Translations under genes and position numbers: made by a program
Part shown: positions 1 through 11,527 of the stretch, piece by piece
Numbering within the stretch: the stretch's first letter is position 1
How the letters are laid out: each line of letters starts with the position of its first letter
The notes under the pieces: generated by a model
Databases searched by the model: none
What the model was told of the DNA's origin: nothing
What the model saw: only the letters and a program-made list of their open reading frames with translations
DNA from: Miscanthus floridulus
Lineage: Eukaryota > Streptophyta > Magnoliopsida > Poales > Poaceae
Direction of reading: 5' to 3'
Assembly (NCBI RefSeq): GCF_019320115.1
Contig: NC_089588.1
Coordinates: 112,316,278-112,380,277 of the forward strand
DNA: 64,000 bases

Positions 1-664
1 CCACCTAATTTCATGTTGTTGAGCCCGCTCCTGCAGTTATCACCAAATTCGACTATTGGCGAGCATTCTGCTGGCTCCACCGCTACATTTGCCACCACTA
101 CCAAATCCGTTTCACCATAATGAGAGGGAGAGAGTGAGGGAGAGGGAGAACAGAACAAGAGAACCTCTGTTGGGCCACAGCCACTACCTCTTGGAACCAT
201 TGTCAGGTCACCACCACACGTACTCTCGCCCGGATCAAGAAGGGATTGTAGCTCGCCAGATCTGGGGGCTGATATGTTGAAGAAAGGGGGTGAGGTCGCC
301 ATGGACCTGACCTACCGCGACAATGCCACTGTCATCGATCGAGATCCCGCACCCACGTTCTCGAAATCCCACTGTCGCGACTCGAGATGATCCCGAGACT
401 GTTGTTTGATATCCTCCGACGAGTGGGAAAGAGAGAGAAGAGGTTGTCGTGGACATCGATAAGCTCCAAACTATTGAGGTGCAAACTGCAGAGGGGAGGT
501 GGTGGTAAGAGACATGTGGGGGGAGAGGGAGGAGGCATGGGGTAGTGCGGCTGATGGAAAAGAAAGGAGTGCAAGGGAGAGAGAGAAGGGAGAGGCCAAG
601 TGAAAGCTCAGTTTGATTTTGGTAATTGAGTGAGAACTAATGGACTAACAAGTGCTTAAGTATC
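1..664. other. No recognisable gene
   Basis: The stretch holds only short overlapping reading frames with no recognisable domain. It is purine-rich in places (GAGAGGGAGA-type runs near 120-160 and 430-600). It could be an untranslated or captured gene piece, but nothing in it supports a specific call. Confidence 0.4.
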
Positions 665-845
665 GTGATAAGTATTTCAAGTCCAGATTCTTTTGGCAGA
701 ATGACGAGGACAAAAAGAAATATAGAATAGTGAAATGAGACTTGCTTGCCAACCAAAGGGGCAAGGCGGTTTGGGGCTTCAAAACCTAACGATTGAAATA
801 AATGTCTATTGAGTAAGCGGCTTATCAAACTGTTTAATGAGAGGG
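665..845 (+). pseudogene. LINE reverse-transcriptase C-terminal fragment
   Basis: Conceptual translation in two frames gives FFWQNDEDKKKYRIVK, then GLQNL, then KCLLSKRLIKLFNE. These resemble the conserved end of plant non-LTR reverse transcriptases, where a FFW..-EDKKKYHLV block precedes GGLGI-NL and an NKCLLSKWLFKL block. A stop stands where the family has Trp, and a frame change is needed between blocks, so this is a dead fragment of about 60 codons. No RT catalytic motif or endonuclease is present. The identification comes from remembered family motifs; a translated search would settle it. Confidence 0.55.
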
Positions 846-872
846 GAGGAGCTTTGTTATATTATATATATA

Positions 873-920
873 CTAGTAAAATTGCTCATGCGTGGCAACG
901 GGAAGTACGTCTTGCATGAT
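873..920 (-). mobile_element. Helitron-like 3' terminus (minus strand)
   Basis: Read on the minus strand the segment ends CCGTTGCCACGCATGAGC-AATTTTA-CTAG followed by T. Plant Helitrons end with a short GC-rich hairpin a few bases before CTRR and insert between A and T, which fits. The element would extend to higher coordinates, but I could not find its TC start. It may be only a remnant between here and the CACTA that begins at 1262. Confidence 0.35.
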
Positions 921-1261
921 CATAGATAATTTATTGCTTAGAGATTTAACGATTACATCATGCATTTCAATTAATTGTGTAATTTTACTTCATATCATAG
1001 TTGGACACGTACTACTCATGTGTTTCATTTTATATATAGCGACATTATGGCCATAGCATGCCTACATAGCTAGTGATATTGGCTTGAAGCAAATAAACAA
1101 ATTCTTGTAGACGTCTATAAAATTAATGGCTGCTGCTTCTAATTAAATAAATTGACACATTTTTTATTTAAATAAATTACTCTAGTTTACGAAAGTATGG
1201 CTGTGAATTTTAATAGTTTAGCATAAATATATAGCTTTTTTTGCTTCGGCTGATGAAGCAT
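921..1261. other. AT-rich sequence, no gene seen
   Basis: AT-rich sequence without coding potential. It probably belongs to the Helitron-like remnant whose end lies at 873. The last three bases (CAT, 1259-1261) are the left target-site duplication of the compound CACTA. Confidence 0.4.
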
Positions 1262-1704
1262 CACTACTGGAAACAGAGACTTTGCCGAGTGCAAAATTCT
1301 TTACCGAATGTCAAAAATCGAGCACTCGGCAAAGAGTTCTTTGCCGAGTGCCGGGCACTCGGCAAAGGACTTCTTTGCCGAGTGCCAGACTCTCGGCAAA
1401 AGCGCGGCACAGGACGTTTCTTGCAGGTTTTGGAAACCTCCCCGTGCAGGGGAGGTGCTGCCAAAATTTTCAATGGATTCTAACCTATTGCCTTTTTATG
1501 TAGGAGAAGGACCCGTGGGAGGGACTCGGTGACCCCGATCGTCTTCGTCGGCGCTGCTGGTCTGCCTGCACCGCATCGCCTCGCCACTGCACCGACACGC
1601 CACTGCCCCGCTAGCATGACTCCACCGCCACCCTAGGTATAACCCCCTCCTCCTTTGCATGCATGTTTTATATGGTCACGTAGTCCAGTTAGGCGTCTCC
1701 CGTT

Positions 1705-1764
1705 CGAAAGAGATACGGTCGGAGGTATGCAGATCTTTGCATATCTGCGACCGTATCTCTTTCG
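1705..1764 (+). repeat. Conserved hairpin in CACTA leader, copy A
   Basis: CGAAAGAGATACGGTCG is followed, after about 25 bp centred on AGATCTTTGCATATCT, by its inverted copy CGACCGTATCTCTTTCG. The same structure occurs at the equivalent place in module B (9151-9210). It lies upstream of the TNP2 start and may be a leader or promoter structure. Its function is not known to me. Confidence 0.6.
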
Positions 1765-2084
1765 GATTGTCCACGTATTTTGGACAACCCGCGGATGCGT
1801 AGATGAGGTTAGTTTCCATGGTTCGCTCGGTCCGAGACAGACTTTCGGCATCACCTCCCTGTTGTTCTCCGGATACACACTCTCCCTTGCAGGACGTGTA
1901 TCGGGAGAACAGCGGGGAGGTGCTGCCGAAATTCTATCTCGGATAGGAGCGGAGCATTGAAACTGACCTCATATATGCATCCGCGGGTGGGATTAGGACC
2001 TATCCTCACCTATTAGATGGTAGGAACGCCGTGTAGATGCAATTGCTGGTTATATTACTCGCTTACATATGTATATGCCAGAGG

Positions 2085-4719
2085 ATGGAGAACCGTGATT
2101 GGATGTACACGGGCCACGCAAGTATGACCCTAGAATGGATGACTAAGACTAATGCTTTCTTGGAGCATTCATTTGGCGAGGCTGCTAGAGGGTCGAGTCG
2201 GATGCCGTGTCCCTGCAGCAAATGTGACAACCGTGTAAGAAAGAATAGGAAGAACATGGGGGAAGATCTTTGCAAGTATGGATTCGCGCCAAACTATACC
2301 TGCTGGATCCACCATGGTGAAGCCGATCATATTAGAGAGGAGGTGGTGAGACCACGCCTCGAGGCTTTTGATGGAGATGCCGGGGTAGCAGACTGGATAG
2401 ATGACTTTCAGGAGGCACGATTCGGTGAAGGATTAGAGGACGAGCCAGAGGAATCCACAAAGGCGTACTACGATATGCTCTCTTCGGCATAGAAGCCCCT
2501 TCATGAAAAGACAATGGTTTCGCAACTGGATGCCATTAGACGCCTAATGGCGTTCAAGTCGCAGTGTAGCATGAGTCGAGACAACTTCAATGGTATGTTG
2601 GCAGTTGTTGGATCCCTGCTTCTGGAGGGTCACATTCTGCCGAAGAACTTATACGAGTCATAGAAACTTCTTCGTGCCCTTAAGATGCTGTATGAGCACA
2701 TCCATGCTTGTCCGAATGGTTGCGTCCTATTTAGGAAAGATCATGAGAAAGCAACGCACTATCCAAAGAGCAAATTCTCTAGGTATCTGGAGGTCGACAC
2801 TAGTGATGGCAAGAAGGAATAGCTTGGTATCCCCGCGAAGGTCCTATGGTACCTTCCTGTCATACCGAGGATCCAACGGCTGTACATGATAGAGGAGTCC
2901 ATGAAATAGATGACATGGCACAAACATGGCAAAAGATACAATGCTGACAAGATGGTACACCCATCAGATGGCGATGCATGGACCCATTTCGATGGCATAC
3001 ATCATGGTAAAGCTGAGGAGGCTCGGAATGTACGTGTAGCGCTAGCAACAGATGGGTTCAACCCCTATGGATTGCTGGCGGCCCCGTACACTTGTTGGCC
3101 CGTGTTCATGATCCCCCTCAATCCCCCCCCCCCGCGTCATGTTTCAACCCAAGAACATATTCTTGTCACTGATAATTCCTGGACACCCGGGGAACAAGAT
3201 GGGTTTGTTCATGGAGCCTCTCATTGATGAATTGATCCTTGCTTGGGAAAAGGGGGTACTGACGTACGACCGAGCTACAAAGAAGAACTTCACAATGCAT
3301 GTGTGGTACCACTACTCCCTGCATGACTTCCTAGCATATGGCATATTCTACGCGTGGTGTGTTCACGGGAAGTTCCCATGCCCAATATGCAAGACAGCTA
3401 TGAGGTTCACTTGGCTGAAGAGGGGTGGCAAGTTTTCTTCGTTTGACCAATATCATCAATTCCTTCCTCTTGACCATCCATTCAGACGAGACGTCAAGAA
3501 CTTTAGAAAAGGGGTTCAAGTCACCGACCCTGCACCTCAGATGATGACCGGTGCCGAGGTCCGTGCTGAGATAGAGGTTCTCAAAGATGATAAACAGAAA
3601 GGTGGTTTTATTGGATATGGTGAGGAACACCAGTGGACTCATAAATCAGGCTTGACTAGGCTCCCCTATTTCAATGACCTTCTTCTTCCACACAACATTG
3701 ATGTAATGCACACAGAAAAGAATATCGCCGAGGCACTTTTTGCAACACTCATTGACATTCCTGATAAGTCAAAGGACAATGTTAAGGCTAGACTGGACCT
3801 GGCAACGATGTGTGATAGGCCAAAGCAAGTGATGAAGCCTCCCGCGCTCGGCAAGAAATGGAGAAGGACTCCAGTCGATTTCGTCTTGAAAAAGGACCAA
3901 AGGAAGGAAGTACTGCAGTGGATCCAGACGTTAATGTTCCCTGATGGGCATGCAGCGAATTTGAGTAGGGAAGTGAACTTGTCCACTATGCGAGTCTTAG
4001 GGATGAAGAGTCATGACTACCACATATGGATTGAGCGGCTCCTTCCTGCGATGACCTGAGGATACATCCCTAAGCATGTGTGGCGCGTGCTGGCAGAGTT
4101 GAGCTATTTCTTCTGCCAGCCTTGTGCCAAGGAGTTATCTCGGGACGTGATTAATGACTTGGAGAAAGTGGCACCTATGTTGCTCTGCAAGTTGGAGAAG
4201 ATCTTCCCACCCGGCTTCTTCCTGGCGATGCAGCATCTGATTTTGCACCTACCGTACGAGGCACGAATGGGGGGCCCGTGCAGGCCCGTTGGTGCTATAC
4301 AATTGAGAGATGTCTAAAGATTCTTTGGAAAAAGTGTAGAAATAAAGCCAAAATTGAGGCTTCTGTGGCAGAGGCATTCATTCTGGAGGAGGTGTCAAAC
4401 TTCACAACAGCATACTATAAGGATGGCCTTCCCAGCGTGCACAATCGTCCCCCTCGTTACAACGCGGATGAGAGTTCATCGAACCTCAGCCTTTTCGCTG
4501 ATGGGCATGGAAGTAGACAATGATATTGATCAGGACGATGGAGATGAGGACGACGGAGAAGAGGTGCAAAATGCTAAGGACTTACAAATGCTTGAGCGAT
4601 TACAGTTAGGCGATGACAATGATGACAACGATGGAGATGAGCCCGATTTACTCGACAATATTGATAGTGATGACGACACCTATGATCCAGCCGCTGTCGA
4701 TCGTGAAGAATATTTCTAA
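2085..4719 (+). pseudogene. TNP2-like CACTA transposase, module A (broken)
   Basis: Starts at the ATG of MENRDWMYTGHAS, the usual opening of the transposase-associated N-terminal domain; a zinc-finger-like CPCSKCDN follows near residue 45. After 3139 comes the TNP2 transposase core (LSLIIPGHPGNKMGLFMEPL, HDFLAYGIF, CVHGKFPCPIC, LPHNIDVMHTEKN), then the WIERLLPAM and LPYEARMGGP blocks, and an acidic C-terminus ending at 4719. Four in-frame TAG codons (2490, 2661, 2820, 2907), a TGA at 4057, a frameshift in the C-run at 3124-3134 and further frame changes near 4317 and 4520 destroy the frame. The native enzyme would bind element ends in the nucleus and catalyse excision and insertion. Compared with module B, a C-terminal DUF4216-like part is missing. 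Confidence 0.85.
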
Positions 4720-4733
4720 TTCATGTAATACTA

Positions 4734-4734
<1 letters not shown>

Positions 4735-4772
<38 letters not shown>
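4735..4772 (+). repeat. (ATT)n microsatellite
   Basis: About twelve uninterrupted ATT units just after the transposase stop codon, in the region between the two CACTA genes. Module B has no such tract at the equivalent place, so it arose after the two copies separated. Confidence 0.9.
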
Positions 4773-4848
4773 GTTTTGTTCATTTTGCATCTCTTTATAA
4801 GTACTTGTAATTTAACTGTGCTAATTGGTTTACTCTTTGAAATTGCAG

Positions 4849-7047
4849 GCACTCGACAAAATGCGGGGCGGAAGCCAGGCCCGTCGGGGGTCAACTCCCT
4901 CTACATGAGGGAGCGCTCACCACCCCATGCTGAGGAGGACCCCTTGCCGGAGCCACCGACGAGGAGGACGAGGAGCGGCCGCCCCTGCGGCCGTCCGAGG
5001 ATGAGGGTGCAGCCGGCTGCCACCTCGTCGGTGGACAAGGATGACCAGGCGGTGGGCCTACACATAGGAGGGGGTGGCACTTCCTCTGACTCGTCGGACC
5101 ATGGGGAGGCGGCGATAGCGACAGTAGGGGGTTCCACTTGCACTGCCTCTGGCTCTACCTCGTCGGGAGTCTACTTGCGTGGGCCCTCGTAGCTCCCAGC
5201 GCGGCCGATCCCACTTCACCGGCGCCCGGTGATTCGACCCAGCGGTGACAAGTAAGTATTATTTCACTACTATTTCATATGACATGTTGAAAATTGAACT
5301 GGAGACTAACAATTCTTCTTAATGACTCTTGCAGCAACTAGGAACGGAACGGGCTGGCACATCAATGGCACCCTGGGCCTTCTGATTTGGCAGCACTACC
5401 CTAGCATGGTCACCTACGCCTCAGTGACTTTGCCGCCCTGGACGTGGGACCACTTCTACGCCACCGAGGACAGCGAGTTCGGCACCGTTGTGGCGCGGAT
5501 CAAGGCCGAGTTCTGGGTGAGTCTTCATCGCACTAAATTGGTCAATACTATGCATTCATTGGTCGTTCTTGAAATAATGAAATGATACATGATGTCTGTA
5601 TACAGGACTTCTACGGGTGCGACGAAGGGTTTGAGGACCGGGCGGCGCGAGTGTAGGACAAGGTCTGTAGGTCCCGACTCTCGGATCTATACCACGAGAC
5701 GCGGCTCCAGTGCATCATCAACTACAGCGCCGACATCCTTGGTCAGGTGGTGAGGAAGGCCGATGCCAGGACCAGGACGCTCACCAAGGAGCAATACCTC
5801 TCGGTAAGTACAAAACATTAATACTGACTCCTTCCATGAAGAATAGGTAGGCTTCATTTCATCTTCTAACATATCAATAACTTGATGGCATGCATCAATG
5901 TCCTGATTGGTGCGCCAGGCACCGCCTCTGTTGGGAGGCCATTGTGGACAGGTGGCTCTTGGAGGAGTGGGCGAAGAAGCACAACATCCATCAGGACTAT
6001 CGCCTGTAGATGGGTGGGGCGCCACACCACCAAGGCAACCGGAGCCACAGAGCGTACGCCTAGACATGGGTAATCTTCTTTGTGTTTTCATCTTTATTTA
6101 TTTATTCTAACGCTCAATTCTCATTACTTGTAATCATCTTTGTGTTTTCCTCGCAGTCCCAGGCGCACCAAGGCTAGGAATGTAATGAGTTCATGGCATA
6201 CGCCCTGGCACACAAGGGCAAGGCGACGGCCCCGGAAGTCACCTACAACCCAGCGGATGGGCCCGAGGCATACACCAATGCGAGCATCCATAGCAACCTT
6301 AGCAAGTACACCTCGATGGCCCACGAGCGCCATGGGGAGGACTTCGATCCGGCCACCTAGCCCCTAGACATAGACCTCCTGATGAGGATGGGAGGAGGGA
6401 AGCAGCACGGCCGATACTGGATGGCGGACAGCACAGTCGACTTCACCTCTGTTCCCAACCTCGCCGAGATTCGAGCAAGGAGCATGAGCTCCTCCCTCCC
6501 CATACGCTCTCAGCAGCAGAGCTCATAGCAGTAGATGGCGGAACTCCAGGTTAGTACTATTTTATTCATCGTTCATTGCTTTTACACATCTACCTTGCCT
6601 TTGCATTGTTTAAACATTGCGGGTGGAATGTTGCAGGCTGACTTGTGGAGGTTGGAGGCCCAGCAGGCGGCCCAGGCGGAGGCCCATCGGCTGGAGATGG
6701 AGGCTGTACAAGCCCATAGGGCGACCGAGGCGCAGAGGCTGTAGGACATGTTCAGCTTCATGGCGAGCCTTCAGGCCTTGCCAGGTGTGGTCGTGCCCCA
6801 GTCGCTGCTCGCTCCAGTTGTGGCTCCTCCTCCTCCTGTAGGGACTCCGGTGAATATATATGGTTGTTTATTCCTTTAGCTTGTGCGGCCTTCCTGTAGA
6901 TACTCATGAATTCGCTTCTCCTTTGTGCAGCAACAGTCAGCGGGTTCGAACCCGACTCCTCAAGGTGGCCCTTCTCCACATGCCGGGTGGACAACTGGCC
7001 CTCCTCAAGGTGGCAGTTCACACTCCGGGTGGGGAGGCTGGCAGTAG
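4849..7047 (+). pseudogene. Second CACTA transposase gene (Ptta/En/Spm type), module A
   Basis: A multi-exon gene follows the TNP2 gene on the same strand. The exon at about 5340-5515 encodes GWHINGTLGLLIWQHYPSMV and VARIKAEFW and ends at a GT donor. The next (from about 5606) encodes LYHETRLQCII and LTKEQYLS. A late exon (about 6632-6850) encodes a Glu/Ala/Arg-rich probable coiled coil. The domain matches my memory of the plant Ptta/En/Spm transposase family, a subterminal-repeat-binding partner of TNP2 in CACTA elements. In-frame TAG codons (5654, 6742 and others) show it is dead. Module B carries a better copy with clear splice sites, which I used as a guide. Exon limits here are approximate. 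Confidence 0.65.
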
Positions 7048-7362
7048 GTACCGTTTATTTATTTCTTTTCATGTTGCATGGACTTGTGTTAGACTTAGCC
7101 TTATGTTGGACTACTACTAGAGACATATATATATTATGATGGATATTGTCATGGATGATGCGAATATATGTGATGGATTATGGACAATGGATTTGTATGT
7201 GATGTATTATGGATGGTGGGTGTGTATGTGATGGGTTATCGATGTGTATGTGATGAAATATGGATATGCATGTGATATATATTGTGCTGTGTGTTAATAT
7301 ATATGTGATTTCTTTGTTTGTGCTGATGGAAAGCAAAAAACAAAAAAAGCATTTTCCCCTTT

Positions 7363-7820
7363 TTGCCGAGTGCCACACTCAGCAAAGAGGGCTTTGCCAA
7401 GTGCCGTGACCATGGCACTCGGCAAAGCTGGGAAGCAGAGACCCAATTTCTCAGCTTTGCTAAGTGCCAGAGCCATGGCACTCGGCAAAGATTTTTTTTT
7501 AAAAAGAAAAAATTTCTTTCCCGAGTGCAAGAGTATAGCACTCGGCAAAGAATTTTTTTAAAAAAAATTCTTTGCCGAGTGCCGCTGAGGTGGCACTCGG
7601 CAAAGAGGCCGTCAGAGTTGACGTCGGATTTTTTTTTGCCGAGTGCTGACGTGACACTCGGCAAAGGCTTTACCGAGTGCCCGATATGTGGCACTCGGCA
7701 AAGAAACCTTTGCCGACGGGTTCTTTGCCGACTGCGGCACTCGGCAAAGCCTTTACCGAGTGTATTTCGGGCTTTGCCGAGTGCCGCAGGCACTCGGCAA
7801 ATTGCCGGTTTCCAGTAGTG
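7363..7820 (+). repeat. CACTA right subterminal repeat array, module A
   Basis: About a dozen copies of TTTGCCGAGTGC alternate with the complement GCACTCGGCAAAG as small hairpins separated by T/A-rich linkers, ending in the terminal GTTTCCAGTAGTG. In En/Spm-type elements such arrays bind the element's own accessory protein, presumably here the product of the second gene. The alternating orientation makes each pair a potential stem-loop. Confidence 0.9.
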
Positions 7821-8060
7821 ACGACACTCGGCAAAGATTTTTTAATTTTTTTTAAAAAAAAAATACTTTGCCGAGTGCCCCTGGCACGGCACTCGGCAAA
7901 GATTTAAATTTTTTTAAATGTCGTTGCCGAGTGCCCTGTCAAGGCACTCGGCAAAGAGGAAATTTTAAAAAAAAATCAGAGCCCTCTTTGCCGAGTGCCA
8001 TATTCGTGGCACTCGGCAAAGACCCCCTTTGCCAAGTGCCATGTCCCGGCACTCGGTAAT

Positions 8061-8520
8061 TTTTTTTGTTTTTGGCCTCCAAATTTTTTGTGCAGCCCTT
8101 TTAAAGCACCAGGAACTCCTAGTTAGAATTTGGGGATTTTTTATGGCTTTTTAATATATTTAGTTACTTTATTTCATTTACTTGAATTTTTTCGAAAAAT
8201 ATAATTTTGAACTGCACGTGGTACGAATAATGGAATTTAATGATTCAAAAAATGATAGTCATGTTACTGAGTGTAGTGTGAGGCCGTATCCAGGAACGGA
8301 CCCAAAATTTTGGATATCTTGTTCACGAAACATGACCGCGAACTTGCGTGCGAAGTGTTTTTAAATTCTATAAAAAGCAAACGAAGTCTAAAAATCATGA
8401 AACTTGTTGAGATGTCGTGATATCATATGTGGAGGCTATGAAAAAAATTCCAGAAGATTTTGTGTACGTTGTCATGTACGATGCTTACAAACCAGGACAT
8501 CTCTACATATGATATCTGAT
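8061..8520 (+). repeat. Segment homologous to the hairpin arm at 17.9-18.4 kb
   Basis: Blocks such as GTGAGGCCGTATCCAGGAAC, TTAAATTCTATAAAAAGCAA and GATATCATATGTGGAGGCT occur here once and recur in both arms of the inverted repeat at 17921-18865. Order and spacing are conserved, with roughly one mismatch in five by eye. It appears to be a non-coding internal part of this CACTA family. Confidence 0.75.
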
Positions 8521-8624
8521 GCCCTAGGCCCCCGGCCCCGTTCCCGACTCCGACGACCCCGACGCCAACCCCGACGCCGCCCGACCCTACCCCTGGCGCC
8601 CATCAGGTATGCCTTCTCTCTTTT

Positions 8625-8795
8625 TGTTGTCGTGGTAGTGACAGTTGTAGTAGTATTAGTTGTACTAGTAGAGCTAATGGTAGTAGTAGTAGTATTAGAA
8701 GTAGTGGTAGTAGTAGTACAACTAGTAGTAGTAGTAGAATTAGTGGTAGTAGTAGTAGCAATACTGGAAGTAGTAGTAGAAGTAGTGGTACTACT
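8625..8795 (+). repeat. Imperfect GTA/AGT trinucleotide repeat
   Basis: A run of GTAGTA- and AGTAGT-type triplets with scattered substitutions extends for about 170 bp. The long low-complexity frames on both strands here (poly-Val, poly-Thr) are by-products of the repeat. Confidence 0.85.
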
Positions 8796-9150
8796 TGAAT
8801 ATATTCTTCTGCATGGATTGATATCCAAATTACATGGCTTCTCTTGAGATATATGTGCTTGTCGTCCATCGTGCCGCTGTTTTTTATAGGTTTTGGAAAC
8901 CTCACTATGCAGGGGAGGTTCTGCTGAATTTTTTTAAAATGACAGTATTTTGTTCCATTTTCGTAGAGAAGAGCCTGTCGAAGCCGAGTTGGAGTTCCCG
9001 TCGCCGTGCCGGTCTGCCTGCACCGCGTCGCCTCACCACTGCACCGACCTGCCATGGCCCCGCTAGCCTAACTCCGCCGCCACCCTAGGTATAACCCCTC
9101 TTTCCGTATCATGGTTGTAGATCGCATAACCTAGTTAGGCGTCTCCCATT

Positions 9151-9210
9151 CGAAAGAGATACGGTTGGAGGTATGCAGATCTTTACATATCTTTGACCGT
9201 ATCTATTTCG
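9151..9210 (+). repeat. Conserved hairpin in CACTA leader, copy B
   Basis: The counterpart of 1705-1764: CGAAAGAGATACGGTTGGAG and a later inverted CCGTATCTATTTCG. Some compensating positions have decayed. Its retention upstream of both TNP2 copies is consistent with a leader or promoter structure of this family. Confidence 0.55.
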
Positions 9211-9527
9211 GATTGTCCATGTTTTTTGGACAGCCCACGGATGCGTAGATGGGTTAGTTTCCATGGTCTGCTTCGGTCCGAGACAAAGTTTCGGCATCAC
9301 CTCCTTGTGGTTTTCTAGATATGCACTCTTCTTTGGTAGGACGTGTATCTGGAGAACAGCAGGGAGGTGCTGCCGAAATTCTATCTCAGATAGGAGTAGA
9401 GCATGGAAACTAACCTCATCTACGCATCCACGGGTGGGATTAGGACCTATCCTCACCTATTAGATAGTAGGAACACCATGTAGATGCCATTGATGGTTAC
9501 ATTACTCGCTGATACATATGTTAGAGG

Positions 9528-11527
9528 ATGGATGACCGTCAGTGGATGTACACGGGCTAGAGAAGTCAGAGTGATTACACCACAGAATGGATGAACAAGA
9601 CCGATGCTTTCTTGAACAGTGCATTTGGCAAGGCTGCTAAAGGACATTGCCTAGTTTTGTGTCCCTGTAGCAAATGTGGAAAAGGGAGGAGGGTAAACAA
9701 GGTGGAAATGGGTAAACATCTTGTCCCTGCCCATACACATGTTGGCCCGTCTTCGTTATCCCCCTTAGTCTCCCCCCCGGTGTCTCCGTTCAACGTCATA
9801 ACATATTCTTGTCGTTGATAATTCCTGGACACCTAGAGAGTAATATGGGTGTGTTCATGGAGCCCGTGTTTGATGAATTGGTCTGTGCTTGGGATGAAGG
9901 GGTATGGACATACGATCAAGCTACAAAGACAACCTTCAAAATGCACATTTGGTACCACTACTCCCTGCATGACTTCCTGGCATATGGGATATTCTGCGCC
10001 TGGTGTGTTCACGGGAAGTTCACATGCCTAATATGCAAGGAAGGTGTGAGGTTTATTTGGTTGCAGAAGGGTGGCAAGTATTCATCGTTCGACAGACATC
10101 GTCAATTCCTACCTCTTGACCATCCATTTAGACAAGACATCAAGAACTTTACAAAAGGTGTCAAAGTGACAAACCCTACACCGTGGATGATGACTGGTGC
10201 CGAGGTTCATGCTCAGATAGATGCTCTCGTGCCTAATGAAGGTGGTTTTGTGGGATATGGTGAGCAACATATGTGGACTCATATCTCGGGCATGACGAGG
10301 CTCCCCTATTTCGATGACCTTCTTCTGCCACATAACATTGATGTAATGCACACTGAAAAGAATGTCGCTGAGGCACTTTGGGCAACACTCATGGACACTG
10401 AAAAGTCTAAGGACAACCCTAAGGCTAGAGTGGACCTAGCAACATTGTGCGATAGACCAAATCAAGAGATGTAGCCTCCTAGTCATGGTAAGACCTAGAG
10501 AAGGCCTAAGGCCGATTTTGTCTTGGAAAAGGACCAAAGGAGGGAAGTACTTGAATGGATCAAGACGCTAATGTTCCCTGATGGGTATGCAGCGAATCTA
10601 AAGAGGGGAGTGAACTTAGGCACTCTACGAGTAAATGGGATGAAGAGTCATGACTACCACATATGGATTGAGCGGCTTCTTCCGGCGATGGTTCGAGGTT
10701 ATGTCCCGGAGCATGTCTGGCAAGTGCTGGCAGAGTTGAGCTACTTTTCTGCCAGCTTTGTGCCAAGGAGCTATCTCAGACCGTCATTGATGACTTGGAA
10801 AAAGCGGCACCCGTGTTGCTTTGTAAGTTGGAGAAGATCTTTCCACCTAGCTTCTTCTTGCCGATGTAGCATTTGATTATGCACCTCCCATATGAGGCAC
10901 GGATGGGGGCCCGTGTAGAACCATTGGTGCTATCCAATCGAGAGATGTCTGAAGACTCTTCACAAAAAATGTAGAAATAAAGTCAAAATTGAGGCTTCCA
11001 TTGCAGAGGCATACATTCTAGAGGAGGTGTCGAACTTCATAGAGAAATACTACACTGAGAAACTTCCTAGCGTTTATAATCCACCCCCTCGTTACAATGC
11101 TGGCAAAAATGAATCAAACTTCAGCCTTTTCCAAGGGCAACTCAGAAGCGCAAGTGCATCGACCACTAAGCAATTGAAAAATGAAGAGTGGCATAGTATC
11201 ATGCTATATGTGTTGACCAACCTTGTCGAGGTGCAACTGTTCATTAGGTAAGTTCTGAACGAACTTGTTTCATTTCGCCTTATGTCCATGTTTCTTCGTC
11301 CAACCCCCTTGCTTCTCGTTGGTACAGGGAATTTCTTCATCAATCCTGACATGGATCAAGGCAACCTACCCTACAAGAAAATGATACCCTTCTTTCATAG
11401 GGTGTGGGACCAGGGAGCCCCGATTTCATTTGTTGGTTCAAACAGAAAGCCCAAACTGATGCGTCTATAAGTGACGAGCTAAGACAGGTTGCAAACGGCT
11501 GTGCCGTTAGGGTCAAGTCATTTACCG
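9528..11527 (+). pseudogene. TNP2-like CACTA transposase, module B (deleted, broken)
   Basis: Begins MDDRQWMYTG at 9528 with a stop at codon 11 and a CPCSKC-like block. It then loses about 700 bp relative to module A near 9725, jumping to the TNP2 core (LSLIIPGH, MEPVFDELVCAWD, HDFLAYGIFCAWCVHGKF, LPHNIDVMHTEKN). Stops at 10472 and 10495 and a TAG at 10867 interrupt later blocks. From 11330 it retains PDFICWFKQKAQTDAS and DELRQVANG, which I associate with the DUF4216-type C-terminal domain of CACTA transposases and which module A has lost. It cannot make a full transposase. Confidence 0.8.

Larger units (their letters stand above)
1262..7820 (+). mobile_element. CACTA module A, both termini present
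   Basis: The termini CACTACTGGAAAC (1262) and GTTTCCAGTAGTG (ending 7820) are exact reverse complements over 13 bp. Subterminal arrays of GCCGAGTGC and its complement flank the coding part: three to four copies at 1280-1400 and many at 7363-7800. The order is typical of an autonomous En/Spm-type grass element: TNP2-like transposase, then a second multi-exon transposase gene. Its own right flank (ACG) does not match its left flank (CAT), so it is not an independent insertion. Both genes are broken, so it could only move if transposase came from elsewhere. Confidence 0.8.

Noticed and set aside
7363..8060. Regular short palindromic repeats with spacers, resembling a CRISPR array
   Set aside because: They are CACTA subterminal GCCGAGTGC/GCACTCGGC hairpins in a plant genome, ending in the element terminus. 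Spacer lengths are irregular and T/A-rich, and there are no cas genes.
8404..9055. Long poly-Val, poly-Thr and poly-Leu frames on both strands
   Set aside because: Translation of the GTA/AGT trinucleotide repeat in different phases; no gene.
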